Positions 50,271 through 59,190 of a DNA stretch of 64,000 nt are shown in pieces. The position numbers were made by a program, and so were the translations under genes. Position 1 is the stretch's first letter. The number at the start of each line of letters is the position of its first letter. Source of the stretch: G965230065 sp965230065 (GTDB taxonomy: Bacteria; Bacteroidota; Bacteroidia; Cytophagales; Cyclobacteriaceae); assembly GCA_965230065.1 (NCBI GenBank), contig OZ245942.1:7068001-7132000 (forward strand), read 5' to 3'. The notes under the pieces are model-generated. The model was not told the DNA's origin. It did not search any database and worked only from the letters and a program-made list of their open reading frames with translations.

Positions 50271-51893
50271 TTATCCAAAGTGGCTATGTATGTTTCTTAA
50301 AGTCTTTGTGCTCACATGCGTGTAAATCTCCGTGCTCTTGCTACTTTCATGCCCAAGCAACACCTGAATATACCGCAAATCAGTGCCCGACTCCAGCAAA
50401 TGAGTAGCAAAAGAGTGCCTGAGTGTGTGCATGGTTACTTTTTTATCAATGCCTGCCCGCTGGCATGCCTTGCGGAATACCTCCTGGGCCGATCGCACTG
50501 AGTATTTCCCTCCATCCATACCCTCAAACACATACTCCCGTGGCTCATACAATGCAAAATAATCCTTCAAAATAGAAACTACCTGCCTGGAAAGCAAGCT
50601 TACCCGGTCTTTTTTACCTTTACCTCCCCGTATATTCACCTGCATTCGCTCTTCGTCAATATCTTTCTTTTTGAGGTGCAGGGCTTCGCTTATGCGCAAT
50701 CCGGCAGAATAGATCACCATGAGCAAGCACTTGTGTTTGAGGTTATCTACGGCAAGTAGTATCCGCCCCACTTCTTCTTCGCTCAATACTACGGGCAATT
50801 TTTGCTCTTTTCGGGGCCTTTCTATAAAATAAAACTTCCGCCTGCCCTGCAAAACCTTCTCATAATAAAACTTTATGGAATTTATGGCCTGGTTCTGATA
50901 CGAAACGGATACCTGCCGCTCGTCTACCAGGTAGCGCAGGTAGGCCAGTATGTCTTTCTCAGTAATTTCCTTGGGGTCAAGGTTGTAATAGTAGTTTATA
51001 AATTCTTCAAACAAGTCGGTATAAGTGCGGATGGTGCTTTGGCTGTATCGCTTTATGCGCAATTGCTCTGTATAACTGCCGGGTGCACGACGATAATTTG
51101 GTACGTCTTCCGGCCTGGGGCGGGGTTTTCCGGTTGTTTTAGGTAGTTCTTGTAAGTATTCTGCCTTCCAGTTAATCTTTTCGGCAAAAGCTTCCAACTC
51201 CATCCTTATTTTTTCAGTATCGGGTACCGTCCACCAGCGATTGCCCGCATCGTACACCGGATAAGGTAGCGATTTGATAAATACTATGAGGGGTTTATGG
51301 TACCGGAAAATCAACCGCAACCGCCCCTCATGGGTAGGCTGAATGGAAAGTGTATTTTTAGGAGGCACAAACGCATTTGTTGTGGTGCGTTCTGCTGCAA
51401 TAGGCTCGTTTTCAAATAGTCTTTCGCCAAAGTACTTCCTTATGGCCACAAGATTGGCCGTATTGGATGTAATTTCCCACCGAAATGTATGCTGGTTCCA
51501 CCGTGCATACTTCAATGACCTGACAAAAGCCACATCATTTTCCTCTTTCTTCATGGTGAGCAACAGCTTTTTGGGCAATACCGTAAGGTATACCCGCTCA
51601 TTATGTTCACCCTGATTTGCCACAGTTGGGGGGTGTTCAGGGGTTACCGTGGGCGTATTTTCCAACACCGGGGTTTCCAGGATTTGTATTTCAGGAAACA
51701 GCTTTTTTAGCTTTTCTACAGTTTCAGGAGTATCTGGCACATGCCAGCACCTGAGGGATTGGCTCCACTTACGGTGGGGTATGCTTTTGATACGGGCAAT
51801 CCGGTTGGCCTGGTATTTAAAATCTATCCTCAGCCTGGCTTCTCCCCTGTGCAAAACCTTCTGATAAGTTATACTCTTTTGATCTTCTGCCAT
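50271..51893 (-). CDS. tyrosine recombinase with three N-terminal HARP-like repeats, candidate integron integrase
   Basis: A 540-residue protein. Residues about 275-360 form the core-binding SAM-like domain (RYSQSTIRTYTDLFEEFI). Residues about 370-535 form the catalytic domain with Arg400 (AGLRISEAL), Lys425 (GGKGKKDR), His489/Arg492 (MHTLRHSFATHLL), His515 (LLGHES) and Tyr524 (YTHV). It lacks the IntI-specific insertion between the second and third patches, so it resembles XerD rather than IntI. Residues 19-66, 101-156 and 189-238 are three related modules (pattern of basic/hydrophobic strands, then KSIPHRKW...W.VP) like those of HARP/SMARCAL1 and some recombinases. It is co-directional with the array. 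Confidence 0.85.
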   Translation of the reverse strand: MAEDQKSITYQKVLHRGEARLRIDFKYQANRIARIKSIPHRKWSQSLRCWHVPDTPETVEKLKKLFPEIQILETPVLENTPTVTPEHPPTVANQGEHNERVYLTVLPKKLLLTMKKEENDVAFVRSLKYARWNQHTFRWEITSNTANLVAIRKYFGERLFENEPIAAERTTTNAFVPPKNTLSIQPTHEGRLRLIFRYHKPLIVFIKSLPYPVYDAGNRWWTVPDTEKIRMELEAFAEKINWKAEYLQELPKTTGKPRPRPEDVPNYRRAPGSYTEQLRIKRYSQSTIRTYTDLFEEFINYYYNLDPKEITEKDILAYLRYLVDERQVSVSYQNQAINSIKFYYEKVLQGRRKFYFIERPRKEQKLPVVLSEEEVGRILLAVDNLKHKCLLMVIYSAGLRISEALHLKKKDIDEERMQVNIRGGKGKKDRVSLLSRQVVSILKDYFALYEPREYVFEGMDGGKYSVRSAQEVFRKACQRAGIDKKVTMHTLRHSFATHLLESGTDLRYIQVLLGHESSKSTEIYTHVSTKTLRNIHSHFG

Positions 51894-51920
51894 ACGAAAA
51901 CACGAATATTCCAGTCAGTA

Positions 51921-51954
51921 TAGCGTCTATATACATATAAAGATATAGACGCTA
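51921..51954. promoter_or_regulatory. perfect inverted repeat upstream of the recombinase gene
   Basis: TAGCGTCTATAT (51921-51932) and ATATAGACGCTA (51943-51954), spacer 10 bp, located 28-61 bp before the start codon. It shares the octamer ATAGACGC with the palindrome at 50135, suggesting a common binding protein, possibly the recombinase itself. Confidence 0.75.
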
Positions 51955-52015
51955 CTGTGGTTGAGTAATTTCCTTAACTGTTCTTTGTGAGATTAGAATA
52001 AAATAAAAGCACATA

Positions 52016-52654
52016 TCAACGCACTACCAGCCCCAGGGCTTCCAACTGTTGTGGGTTTTTGGCAAAGGCATAGCGGGCAGCCCGCAGGAAGTCTGTCATC
52101 CACACGTGCAATGCCTCCAGGGCGGCATCCCTTGCTTCTTTTGATTGCTGGGCTTTGCTTTTGCAGGCATTTTGCTGCACACGGGCAGCCGCTACCGCCT
52201 CTACACTGGCGCCTGCCTGCTCCAGCTCTTCCCGGGTTACGCCCCGCCTTTCCAAATCTGCGGCTACCAGGTCAAGGTTCTGGTAAAATGCCCGTGCCTG
52301 GCTTATCCATCCTGTAAACGTGCGGATTCGGGGGCCATTTAACTGTAACAGCAGGTAACGGTCGCGGTCACGGGGCACTACCATGCGGGCCAGTTGCAGG
52401 TGTTCCATATACTGGTTATAAGCCTCGCTCCTGGCCGCATGCAGGTGGTCGGTGGACTGGCGTTGCTTGCCGTACTTTGCTTTGTAAGCATTCTGTATAC
52501 CAAAGGCATCCTGGCACAGGGCTTTTCCTTTGTTCATTTCTTTGTTATCATACCCTAATGGTTTCAGGGCTTTCATAATCTCTGTATCATTCAATGCCCC
52601 TTCAATGGCTGTCCATGAACGTTGTAGTTGGTCATTAATGCTTTGATTTCCCAT
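52016..52654 (-). CDS. all-helical protein of unknown function
   Basis: A 212-residue cytoplasmic protein, predicted mostly helical, with coiled-coil-like segments and a Lys/Arg/Gln/Ala bias (KSKAQQSKEARDAALEALHVWMTDFLRAARYAFAKNPQQLEALGL). It has no signal or membrane segment and no motif I recognise. Upstream of its start lie 42-bp palindromic tandem repeats (52851-53083) in the unusual 613-bp gap. Its orientation follows the recombinase gene. The pairing with the repeats may be meaningful, but the function is unknown. Confidence 0.6.
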   Translation of the reverse strand: MGNQSINDQLQRSWTAIEGALNDTEIMKALKPLGYDNKEMNKGKALCQDAFGIQNAYKAKYGKQRQSTDHLHAARSEAYNQYMEHLQLARMVVPRDRDRYLLLQLNGPRIRTFTGWISQARAFYQNLDLVAADLERRGVTREELEQAGASVEAVAAARVQQNACKSKAQQSKEARDAALEALHVWMTDFLRAARYAFAKNPQQLEALGLVVR

Positions 52655-52850
52655 CTTTTTCTTTTTTTCGTTAAATACAATATTTTACCTGGCCCTGCTG
52701 CTTCTTCACAAAGCATTGATTTATCGGGCAACTTTTAAAAATATGGGTTTCTTTTTTTGAAAAACAGGTAGTAGAACAGAAAAACTTAGGTAGGTACTTT
52801 TTATGTAATGAATTACTAAGGAATATTAAGGAGGAATTACTACTTGTAAT

Positions 52851-53083
52851 ACAACATGCTCTTTCGGTCAGCCCCAACATTTGCTGTGTACTGCTACACG
52901 CTACTTCGTCTGTGCCGGACATAGCCATTGTAACACTACATTCTTATGCGTCTGCCACAGGCATACACCTTGTAACGTTACATCCTCCTGCGTCCGTGCC
53001 AGACATAGCCATTGTAACACTACATCTTCTTCCGTCCAGCCCGGATATGCATATTGCAACGCCACACTGTACTTCATCTATTA
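52851..53083. repeat. 42-bp tandem repeats with palindromic TGTAACGTTACA cores
   Basis: Units at 52928-52969, 52970-53011 and 53012-53053 are exactly 42 bp; flanking ones (from 52851, 52883 and 53054) are diverged. Each has a near-palindrome TTGTAACRYTACA; unit 4 is perfect (TGTAACGTTACA). The rest of each unit repeats GCGTCYGTGCC..GACATAGCC words. Confidence 0.75.
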
Positions 53084-53128
53084 GAAATAGAAAAACGAGA
53101 TCAATTTTGCCAGATGAGCGCAGCGAAT

Positions 53129-53173
53129 TCCGGTGGCCGGCATTCCGGTGGCCGGCACTCCGGTGGCCGGCAT
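53129..53173. repeat. three 15-bp GC-rich tandem repeats
   Basis: Units ATTCCGGTGGCCGGC, the same again, and ACTCCGGTGGCCGGC. Much richer in G+C than its surroundings; contains CCGG and GGCC palindromes. Confidence 0.75.
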
Positions 53174-53267
53174 CTCCTACTATGAAGCGGGAGGCCCCGG
53201 AATTAGCCAGCCCTGAGGCCTGCACTCATCCGGGGAGAACGCTATTATGATTAATATTTTTAATGTT

Positions 53268-54692
53268 CTACCTCTGTTTCAAATCTTCCAACACACGCCG
53301 GGCAGCATGGTAGCCACACATGCCGTGTACGCCACCACCGGGCGGGGTAGCCGATGAACAAATGTATATCCCCTTTTGGGGCGTGGTGTAGGGCGACCAA
53401 CGAATGGCCGGGCGGGTAAACAACTGGCTGAGGGTGGCTGCCCCGCCTATAATATCCCCGCCAATGTAGTTGGCATTGTACTGGTTTACTTCGGCTGTGT
53501 TCATGGTATGCCGGGCCAGTATGGTATCTTTAAACCCCGGGGCAAAGCGTTCCATCTGCTGTTCTATGCGTTCGGTCATGTCTACCGCAGAGCTGTTGGG
53601 CACGTGGCAATAGGCCCAGGCGGTATGCTGCCCTTCGGGGGCGCGGCTGGCATCAAAGGGGGTTTGGTGTACCAGCAACACATACGGCTTTTCGGCATGT
53701 TTGCCCTGCCAGGGCAGCTTTTCGGCATGGGCAATTTCTTCAAAGGTTCCGCCCAGGTGTATGGTAGCGGCTTTCAGGCAGTCTTTGGCTTTGTAGGGAA
53801 TGGATTCGCTCAAGGCCCAGTCTATTTTGAAAATGCCCGGGCCATACTTGTAGTTTTCCAGTTGTTTACGGTATAAAGAAGGAAATGCCAAGCCATCAAG
53901 CTGAAGCAGTTGGCGGGGAGTAATATCAAAAAGCACAGTCTTGTTTTCCGGAATATCGCTCATTGCCTGCACTTCCAGGCCGGTTTGTATGCTGCCTCCC
54001 AGGCTTTGGTAGTATTTGGACATGGCATTGGCCAGTTGTTGCGCCCCTCCTTTGGGAAAGGGCCAGCCTACTTTATGCCCCAGCGCACCCAGCACCAGAG
54101 CAATACCGGAAGACACCAGTTTATCCAAAGGAAGTATGGAATGCCCGGCAATGCCCGCAAAAAATCCCCGGCTGTATGGGTCTTTTAAGTAACGAAAGGC
54201 AATACTTTTTGCAGACTGCACAGCCTTCAGCCCAAAAGAAGCAAACTTTATTGGATACCGTGGCAAGCCCAAGGGCCCCAGAAAATCAGGAGCTATTTTA
54301 TCCCAGTTGTCTACAATGGGTTGCATCAGTTCTTTGTAAGCCTGAGCACCTTCCCCAAACTGTTGGGCGGTTTCTTCAATAGATTTTTTGAGTAAAATAG
54401 CCCTTCCGTCATCAAAGGGGTGGGCTACGGCTGCTTCGGGGTACACCCACTCGAGGCCAAACTCATGCAGGGGCAATGTCTGTAAAAAAGGAGACCCTAC
54501 CCCAAAAGGGTGAATGGCCGAACAAATGTCATGCACAAAGCCGGGAAGGGTAAGCTCAGCAGAGCGCATACCGCCGCCTATGGTGGGCTTACTTTCTACA
54601 ATGAGGGTAGTAAGCCCGGCCTGTTGTAATACAATCCCCGCTGCCAGTCCATTGGGGCCCGAACCTACTATTACCGCATCGTATTTTGCCAT
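53268..54692 (-). CDS. FAD-dependent desaturase/oxidoreductase (CrtI/PYROXD2-like)
   Basis: A 474-residue flavoprotein. It opens YDAVIVGSGPNGLAAGIVLQQAGLTTLIVE (dinucleotide fold), followed by the second FAD motif GGGMRSAELTLPGFVHDICSAIHPFGVG. The C-terminus GIYICSSATPPGGGVHGMCGYHAA completes the family pattern. Relatives are phytoene desaturases and the wider PYROXD2 group; no carotenoid genes lie next to it, so the substrate remains open. Single gene. Confidence 0.85.
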   Translation of the reverse strand: MAKYDAVIVGSGPNGLAAGIVLQQAGLTTLIVESKPTIGGGMRSAELTLPGFVHDICSAIHPFGVGSPFLQTLPLHEFGLEWVYPEAAVAHPFDDGRAILLKKSIEETAQQFGEGAQAYKELMQPIVDNWDKIAPDFLGPLGLPRYPIKFASFGLKAVQSAKSIAFRYLKDPYSRGFFAGIAGHSILPLDKLVSSGIALVLGALGHKVGWPFPKGGAQQLANAMSKYYQSLGGSIQTGLEVQAMSDIPENKTVLFDITPRQLLQLDGLAFPSLYRKQLENYKYGPGIFKIDWALSESIPYKAKDCLKAATIHLGGTFEEIAHAEKLPWQGKHAEKPYVLLVHQTPFDASRAPEGQHTAWAYCHVPNSSAVDMTERIEQQMERFAPGFKDTILARHTMNTAEVNQYNANYIGGDIIGGAATLSQLFTRPAIRWSPYTTPQKGIYICSSATPPGGGVHGMCGYHAARRVLEDLKQR

Positions 54693-54983
54693 AAATTTTT
54701 AATTCCGAAATCTGAAGCTCAAAATACTAAACAAACCTTAAATCTAAAGTTCAAAATCAGAAATAATCTTAGAAAAAAAATAAACCCAAAACACAAAAAA
54801 TAGGTTCAAGGCATTAATTTCTAAACCCTAATCGGATTGAAGTAATAATACCAAAATGCAAATGTCCAAGAAATTAAACTTTTTTGACATTTTGATATTA
54901 AGATTTTAGCATTGTCGCTTCGGCGATCCGATTTGGTTTTAGAAATTAGGATTTCGGATTTTCTTCGGTCTTCCGACTCCTGT

Positions 54984-55727
54984 CTAAATCAACTCCATTT
55001 GTTCTTCGGAGATTTCCATGTTGTGGTATACCTTGGCTACATCGTCGTCGTCTTCCAGGGCTTCTATGAGTTTCATTACTTTTACAACAGCTTCATTGTC
55101 CAGCTCTACCATCGTAGTAGGGATGCGCTGGAGTTCGGCAGTTTCGGTCTCCAGGTTCATTGCATCCAGCTTGTTTTGCAGGCTGCCAAAGTCTTCCATT
55201 GCCCCGGTGATGTGTACATACCCTTCCTCAAATTCCACATCCTCGGCCCCGGCGTCTATGAGTTCCAGTACAAATTCGTCCTGGTCTATGCCTTCCGGTG
55301 CTTTCAGGATGAACACACTTTTCCGGTCAAAAAGGAATTCTACTTCCCCGTTTTTGCCCAGGTTGCCGCCGTATTTAGAGAAAATAGCCCGTACGTTTGA
55401 TACGGTGCGGTTGAGGTTATCAGTGGTACACTCCAAAAATACAGCCACGCCATGGGGGGCGTATCCTTCGTAGGTAAGGTCTATATAATCTGCTGCATCG
55501 GCCCCCGAACCTTTGTTGATGGCCCGCTCAATGGTATCCTTGGGCATGTTGGCCCCTTTGGCATTTTGTATGGCCAGCCTCAGGCGGGGATTGCCATCAG
55601 GATCAGGTCCGCCTTCTTTAGAAGCTACGGTAAGTTCTTTGATGAATTTGGTAAAAATCTTTGCTCGCTTGGCATCCTGCGCCCCTTTCCGGCGCTTAAT
55701 ATTTGCCCATTTACTATGTCCTGCCAT
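54984..55727 (-). CDS. yebC: YebC/PmpR family regulator or translation factor
   Basis: A 247-residue YebC-type protein. It starts MAGHSKWANIKRRKGAQDAKRAKIFTK, the family hallmark, with RLRLAIQNAKGANMPKDTIERAI and TDNLNRTVSNVRAIF. Members bind DNA as transcription factors, or relieve ribosome stalling at proline-rich stretches (as YebC in bacteria and TACO1 in mitochondria). Full length. Separated by long intergenic regions on both sides. Confidence 0.95.
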   Translation of the reverse strand: MAGHSKWANIKRRKGAQDAKRAKIFTKFIKELTVASKEGGPDPDGNPRLRLAIQNAKGANMPKDTIERAINKGSGADAADYIDLTYEGYAPHGVAVFLECTTDNLNRTVSNVRAIFSKYGGNLGKNGEVEFLFDRKSVFILKAPEGIDQDEFVLELIDAGAEDVEFEEGYVHITGAMEDFGSLQNKLDAMNLETETAELQRIPTTMVELDNEAVVKVMKLIEALEDDDDVAKVYHNMEISEEQMELI

Positions 55728-55774
55728 TCTGTTTTATTTTAGGTTTTTTATTTTTTTGTTGCTGTCGCCCCCAA

Positions 55775-55951
55775 GGTCTGTGTCCTCACCGACCTGATGC
55801 CTGTGGTTTCTTGATACATAGCAAAGATAATAAGTTGTATAGGAAAACAATACAACAGGGTTATGATAATGAATGGGGCATGACAACGGTGCTGTGATAA
55901 TGTGGAAGTGGCATTTGTAAAGTAAGGTTCTGGTTTGTGAGGACACAAACC
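55775..55951. repeat. GGTCTGTG-type hairpins, second locus
   Basis: GGTCTGTGTCCTCACCGACC (55775-55794) and GGTTTGTGAGGACACAAACC (55932-55951) are hairpins of the same kind as those at 28454-28511, again in inverted order. TGTGTCCTCAC (55779-55789) also pairs with GTGAGGACACA (55937-55947). Confidence 0.55.
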
Positions 55952-55994
55952 AGGGGATAGACGAGTAAAAACGGCTCAGAGGGCCGTTCTACTG

Positions 55995-58900
55995 TTATAA
56001 GGGTTTGTTGGTATGGAAATAAATCCAATCCAAGCCGAAGGAGGCTCGTCCCTCATCTTCATTTCCTTTTATTACGAAGTAAAGGTCATGCAATCCGTTT
56101 GTGGGTACTACGTCTGTGGTTACTTCACTAAAGTTTCTTCTTCCGCCTGTAGGGCTTAGCTGTACCTCACTTACCTTGGGGCCATCGGGGGCATCTAAAT
56201 GCAAGGCAATGGTAATGTCACTTCCGCCCAGGGCTGCGTTGTAGGTGAGGGAAGCTATTTGCGAAAGGTCAATGTCATTGAATACCAGGTACGCCGTTGC
56301 ATTTCCCTGTACCCTGCCACCCACATAAGCAAAACTGCCTCCTTGTGGGCGTTGGCGTTGCACACCTTTGAAGTCTTCATAATCTTCTGCTTCTACCTTG
56401 GGGTGCCTCAGCCGCACGGTCTTGCGGGCAGAGAGGGCCGGCATGCTATTTCCTCCTTTGTCCTTGTAAGTAGCCGACAGAATGTACGTACCTTCCTCTC
56501 CCCCACTCTTATGCTTGTTAAGAGGCAATACGCCTTTTATATCCAAAGCAGCGCCCTGTGCTTCGCCCAATGACAAAATGTACCGCACCATTTCAGAAGT
56601 TTCTTCCATTGTATGCTGTGGGTGGGCGGCCATCAGGCTGTGTCCCCAGTTGCCATTGCCCCCGGTAATGATTTTATCGCCCAGGTACGCTACATTTTTG
56701 TCATCAGCATCGTACCGTTCGGCTATTTGCATATAGCTGGGCCCTACCGAAGCTTTGTTCATGGAGTGGCACGATTTACAATCGCTTTCATCCATCAGGT
56801 TTTTGCCGTTGGCATAGGGCGTAACATAGGCATTGGGCCCCAACAGGGCCAGGTCTTTACCTTGTGGTAGGTAATTGAACTGTAGTTTCACTGCTTCCGG
56901 GTCAATGCCGTTGTTCAGCTTACCATCTTCTTTGTCTTCCACCACCACCTCATACCGCAGGGTTTCGTTGTCATAGAAGAAAGATTGGTTTCCGTCAAAG
57001 GCAAAGGTGATTTGGGGTGGTTCGTTGCCTACTTTTATCTTTACCGTAGCTGTGGCACTGCTGCCTTTGTCGTCGGTTACGGTTAATTTTGGGGTATAAA
57101 CTCCAGGTTCTGTAAAAGTAAAAGTAGCTTCTGCCCCGCTTGCCTGTGTTTCTTCTTCTGTAAACATCCAGGCAAATTGCAAGCTATCCCCTTCGTCAAA
57201 ATCGTAAGAGCTGGCAGCGGAGAAATTCACTTCCACAGGTACGCCTCCGGCTGTTTTGTCTACTGCTATTTGCGGCACAGGTGCCCGATTGCTTTCGGCA
57301 TATTCTATTTTTACCAGGCGGGCTTCGTCATTGTTGGCAAAGTAGTTGGCACCGTATTCCAGCAAGTACATGGCCCCGTCAGGCCCAAACTCCATATCAA
57401 TGGGTTTTGACAAAGGCATATCGGACATGAAGGGTTCTATCTTTATGGGGTGATGGTTTTCGTCAAAGCTCACCACTTTTATCCAGCTTCTGGCCCATTC
57501 ATAAATGAACAGTTTACCATCATAATAAGAAGGAAACTTCACCGATGATTGCGGGTAGCGGTCGGCATAATATACTGGCCCTGCCATGGCTGAGCGTGAA
57601 CCTTTGCCCAACTCGGGCCACAATTCCGATTCCCCATAAGGATACCATATCATGGGCAATTGTGCCGGGGGTAAATTCTGGCTGCCATAGTTGTTGGGGG
57701 AATCATTGATAGGGTTTTCCGGGTCAAAATATTCGCCGGGCGTATTGGTTACAAAGTCAAAGTCGGGATAGGCTTTGTTATCGCCTACAAAATAGGGCCA
57801 CCCAAAGTTGCCTGCCTGCCTTGCCTGGTTCCACTCGTCATAACTCTGCGGGCCTTGTTCACTATCTGTGCCTGAATCTGGCCCCACATCGCCCCAGTAC
57901 AAATAGCCTGTTTTATGATCGATTGAAATACGGAAAGGGTTACGGCAGCCCATTGTATAAATTTCAGGCCGCCCCTGCGAACCATCTTTTGGGAAAAGGT
58001 TGCCCTCCGGTATGCTGTATGTACCATCGGTAGTCACTTTGATTCTGAGCACCTTGCCCCGTAAATCGTGCGTATTACCCGATGACTTTTGGGCATCAAA
58101 AGGGCCGCGACCGGGACGTTCATCTATGGGCGTATATCCGTTAGATTCTTTAGAGCTGGTATTGTCTCCGGTAGAAAGATACAATAAGCCATCAGGCCCA
58201 AATTGCACGGAGCCGCCTGAGTGGCAGCAGGTTTCACGCTGTACGGGCACGTCCAGTATCTTTTTCTCAGAAGCCATGATGAGGCTATCACCCGCTAAAA
58301 AGAAACGGGAAAGGCGTTGCACTGAATCTACCCCGGCAGGTGAGTAATAAATGAATAACCTATTGTTTAGTTGAAAACCCGGGTCCAGGGCAATGCCCAG
58401 CATGCCATCTTCATAATTTCCTTCAGTGCATACATCAAACTGTGCCAGTAACTTGGTGCTGTTTGTGGCAGGGTCATACAATTTTACAGGCCCTCTGCGC
58501 TCAATATAAATCACCCGCCCGTCGGGGAGAATGTCCATCTCCATGGGTTCGTTCATGGCATTGTCCAGCACCTTGCGGGTAAAGCGGCTGTTTTCCGGCA
58601 CAGATGGTGTTTTTGCATTTTTGTAATTGACCTTATTCTCGCCAATGGCAAAAGAAAGGCAATGCCCCAACTCGGGTAGTTGGTCTGAGGATAAAAAGCA
58701 GAGCCTTCCACCGTCAAACTCATAATTGCCTGAGAGGGCAGTAGATGCTTCAGGTTTGCTAGTGGCATTTACCTGCTTAATTTCCATTTCATCATGCCCT
58801 TTTTCGCTGGTTTGTGCCAGAAAGTCATTGTACCAGGGCCAGTTAAAGCGAGAATGCAGATCGGTGCCAATACCTATCAAACCGCCTCCGGCTTGTACGT

Positions 58901-59177
58901 ACCGCTCCAGGCTGGTTTGCTGCTTGTAGTCCAGGGCTGTTCCGGGTATTTCCAGCAGGGCAACAGCACTGTAAGGCTGCAAGTGCTTATCATTGAGTTG
59001 TTCCAGGGATGAAAGCGTATCTATCTTGATGCCTTCGTCAGTACCTGTCTTTATAATTTCAGTAATCTTCTGAGAAATGTCAGGGGAACCGGCTGGGTAA
59101 AATACCAGGATTTGTTTTTCTCTCACTCCCCCACAGGCTGCCAGCAATACCAACAGCAAAGGAAATAGTTTGTTCAT
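55995..59177 (-). CDS. ThuA / PQQ sugar dehydrogenase / PKD / cytochrome c / CBM multidomain lipoprotein
   Basis: A 1060-residue exported lipoprotein (lipobox LLAACGG, Cys15). Domains in order: ThuA-like (about 22-135, VALLEIPG, GGGLIGIGTDLH); soluble GSDH/SNDH-type propeller (about 200-635, with DMEILPDGRVIYIERRGPVKLYD, GMLGIALDPGFQ, MGCRNPFRISID); PKD (about 640-725, AASSYDFDEGDSLQFAW); a cytochrome c with CKSCHSMN (about 790-880); and a C-terminal CBM6-like jelly roll. It likely oxidises a sugar at the cell surface and passes electrons through its own heme. Monocistronic; ThuA-GSDH fusions are typical of Bacteroidota. Confidence 0.88.
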   Translation of the reverse strand: MNKLFPLLLVLLAACGGVREKQILVFYPAGSPDISQKITEIIKTGTDEGIKIDTLSSLEQLNDKHLQPYSAVALLEIPGTALDYKQQTSLERYVQAGGGLIGIGTDLHSRFNWPWYNDFLAQTSEKGHDEMEIKQVNATSKPEASTALSGNYEFDGGRLCFLSSDQLPELGHCLSFAIGENKVNYKNAKTPSVPENSRFTRKVLDNAMNEPMEMDILPDGRVIYIERRGPVKLYDPATNSTKLLAQFDVCTEGNYEDGMLGIALDPGFQLNNRLFIYYSPAGVDSVQRLSRFFLAGDSLIMASEKKILDVPVQRETCCHSGGSVQFGPDGLLYLSTGDNTSSKESNGYTPIDERPGRGPFDAQKSSGNTHDLRGKVLRIKVTTDGTYSIPEGNLFPKDGSQGRPEIYTMGCRNPFRISIDHKTGYLYWGDVGPDSGTDSEQGPQSYDEWNQARQAGNFGWPYFVGDNKAYPDFDFVTNTPGEYFDPENPINDSPNNYGSQNLPPAQLPMIWYPYGESELWPELGKGSRSAMAGPVYYADRYPQSSVKFPSYYDGKLFIYEWARSWIKVVSFDENHHPIKIEPFMSDMPLSKPIDMEFGPDGAMYLLEYGANYFANNDEARLVKIEYAESNRAPVPQIAVDKTAGGVPVEVNFSAASSYDFDEGDSLQFAWMFTEEETQASGAEATFTFTEPGVYTPKLTVTDDKGSSATATVKIKVGNEPPQITFAFDGNQSFFYDNETLRYEVVVEDKEDGKLNNGIDPEAVKLQFNYLPQGKDLALLGPNAYVTPYANGKNLMDESDCKSCHSMNKASVGPSYMQIAERYDADDKNVAYLGDKIITGGNGNWGHSLMAAHPQHTMEETSEMVRYILSLGEAQGAALDIKGVLPLNKHKSGGEEGTYILSATYKDKGGNSMPALSARKTVRLRHPKVEAEDYEDFKGVQRQRPQGGSFAYVGGRVQGNATAYLVFNDIDLSQIASLTYNAALGGSDITIALHLDAPDGPKVSEVQLSPTGGRRNFSEVTTDVVPTNGLHDLYFVIKGNEDEGRASFGLDWIYFHTNKPL

Positions 59178-59190
59178 GGATGGGTGTATT

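Larger units (their letters stand above)
52655..53267. other. 613-bp intergenic region with two tandem-repeat blocks
   Basis: No convincing gene here. The region holds six 42-bp units (52851-53083) and three 15-bp units (53129-53173). Short open frames on both strands through the repeats are judged artefacts. Confidence 0.6.

Noticed and set aside
50271..51893. Canonical IntI integrase
   Set aside because: The IntI-specific insertion between patch II and III is missing and the catalytic region reads like XerD.
52851..53083. CRISPR array
   Set aside because: The units are continuous 42-bp tandem repeats with no unique spacers, and no cas gene is in the window.
52671..53250. Open frames through the 42-bp and 15-bp repeats on both strands
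   Set aside because: They only translate the repeats into repetitive peptides and lack starts or ribosome sites; frames exist because 42 and 15 are multiples of three.
53376..53876. Plus-strand open frame of 166 codons
   Set aside because: Antisense shadow of the CrtI-like flavoprotein gene.
54912..55473. Two plus-strand open frames over yebC
   Set aside because: Antisense to the well-supported yebC gene; low-complexity composition.
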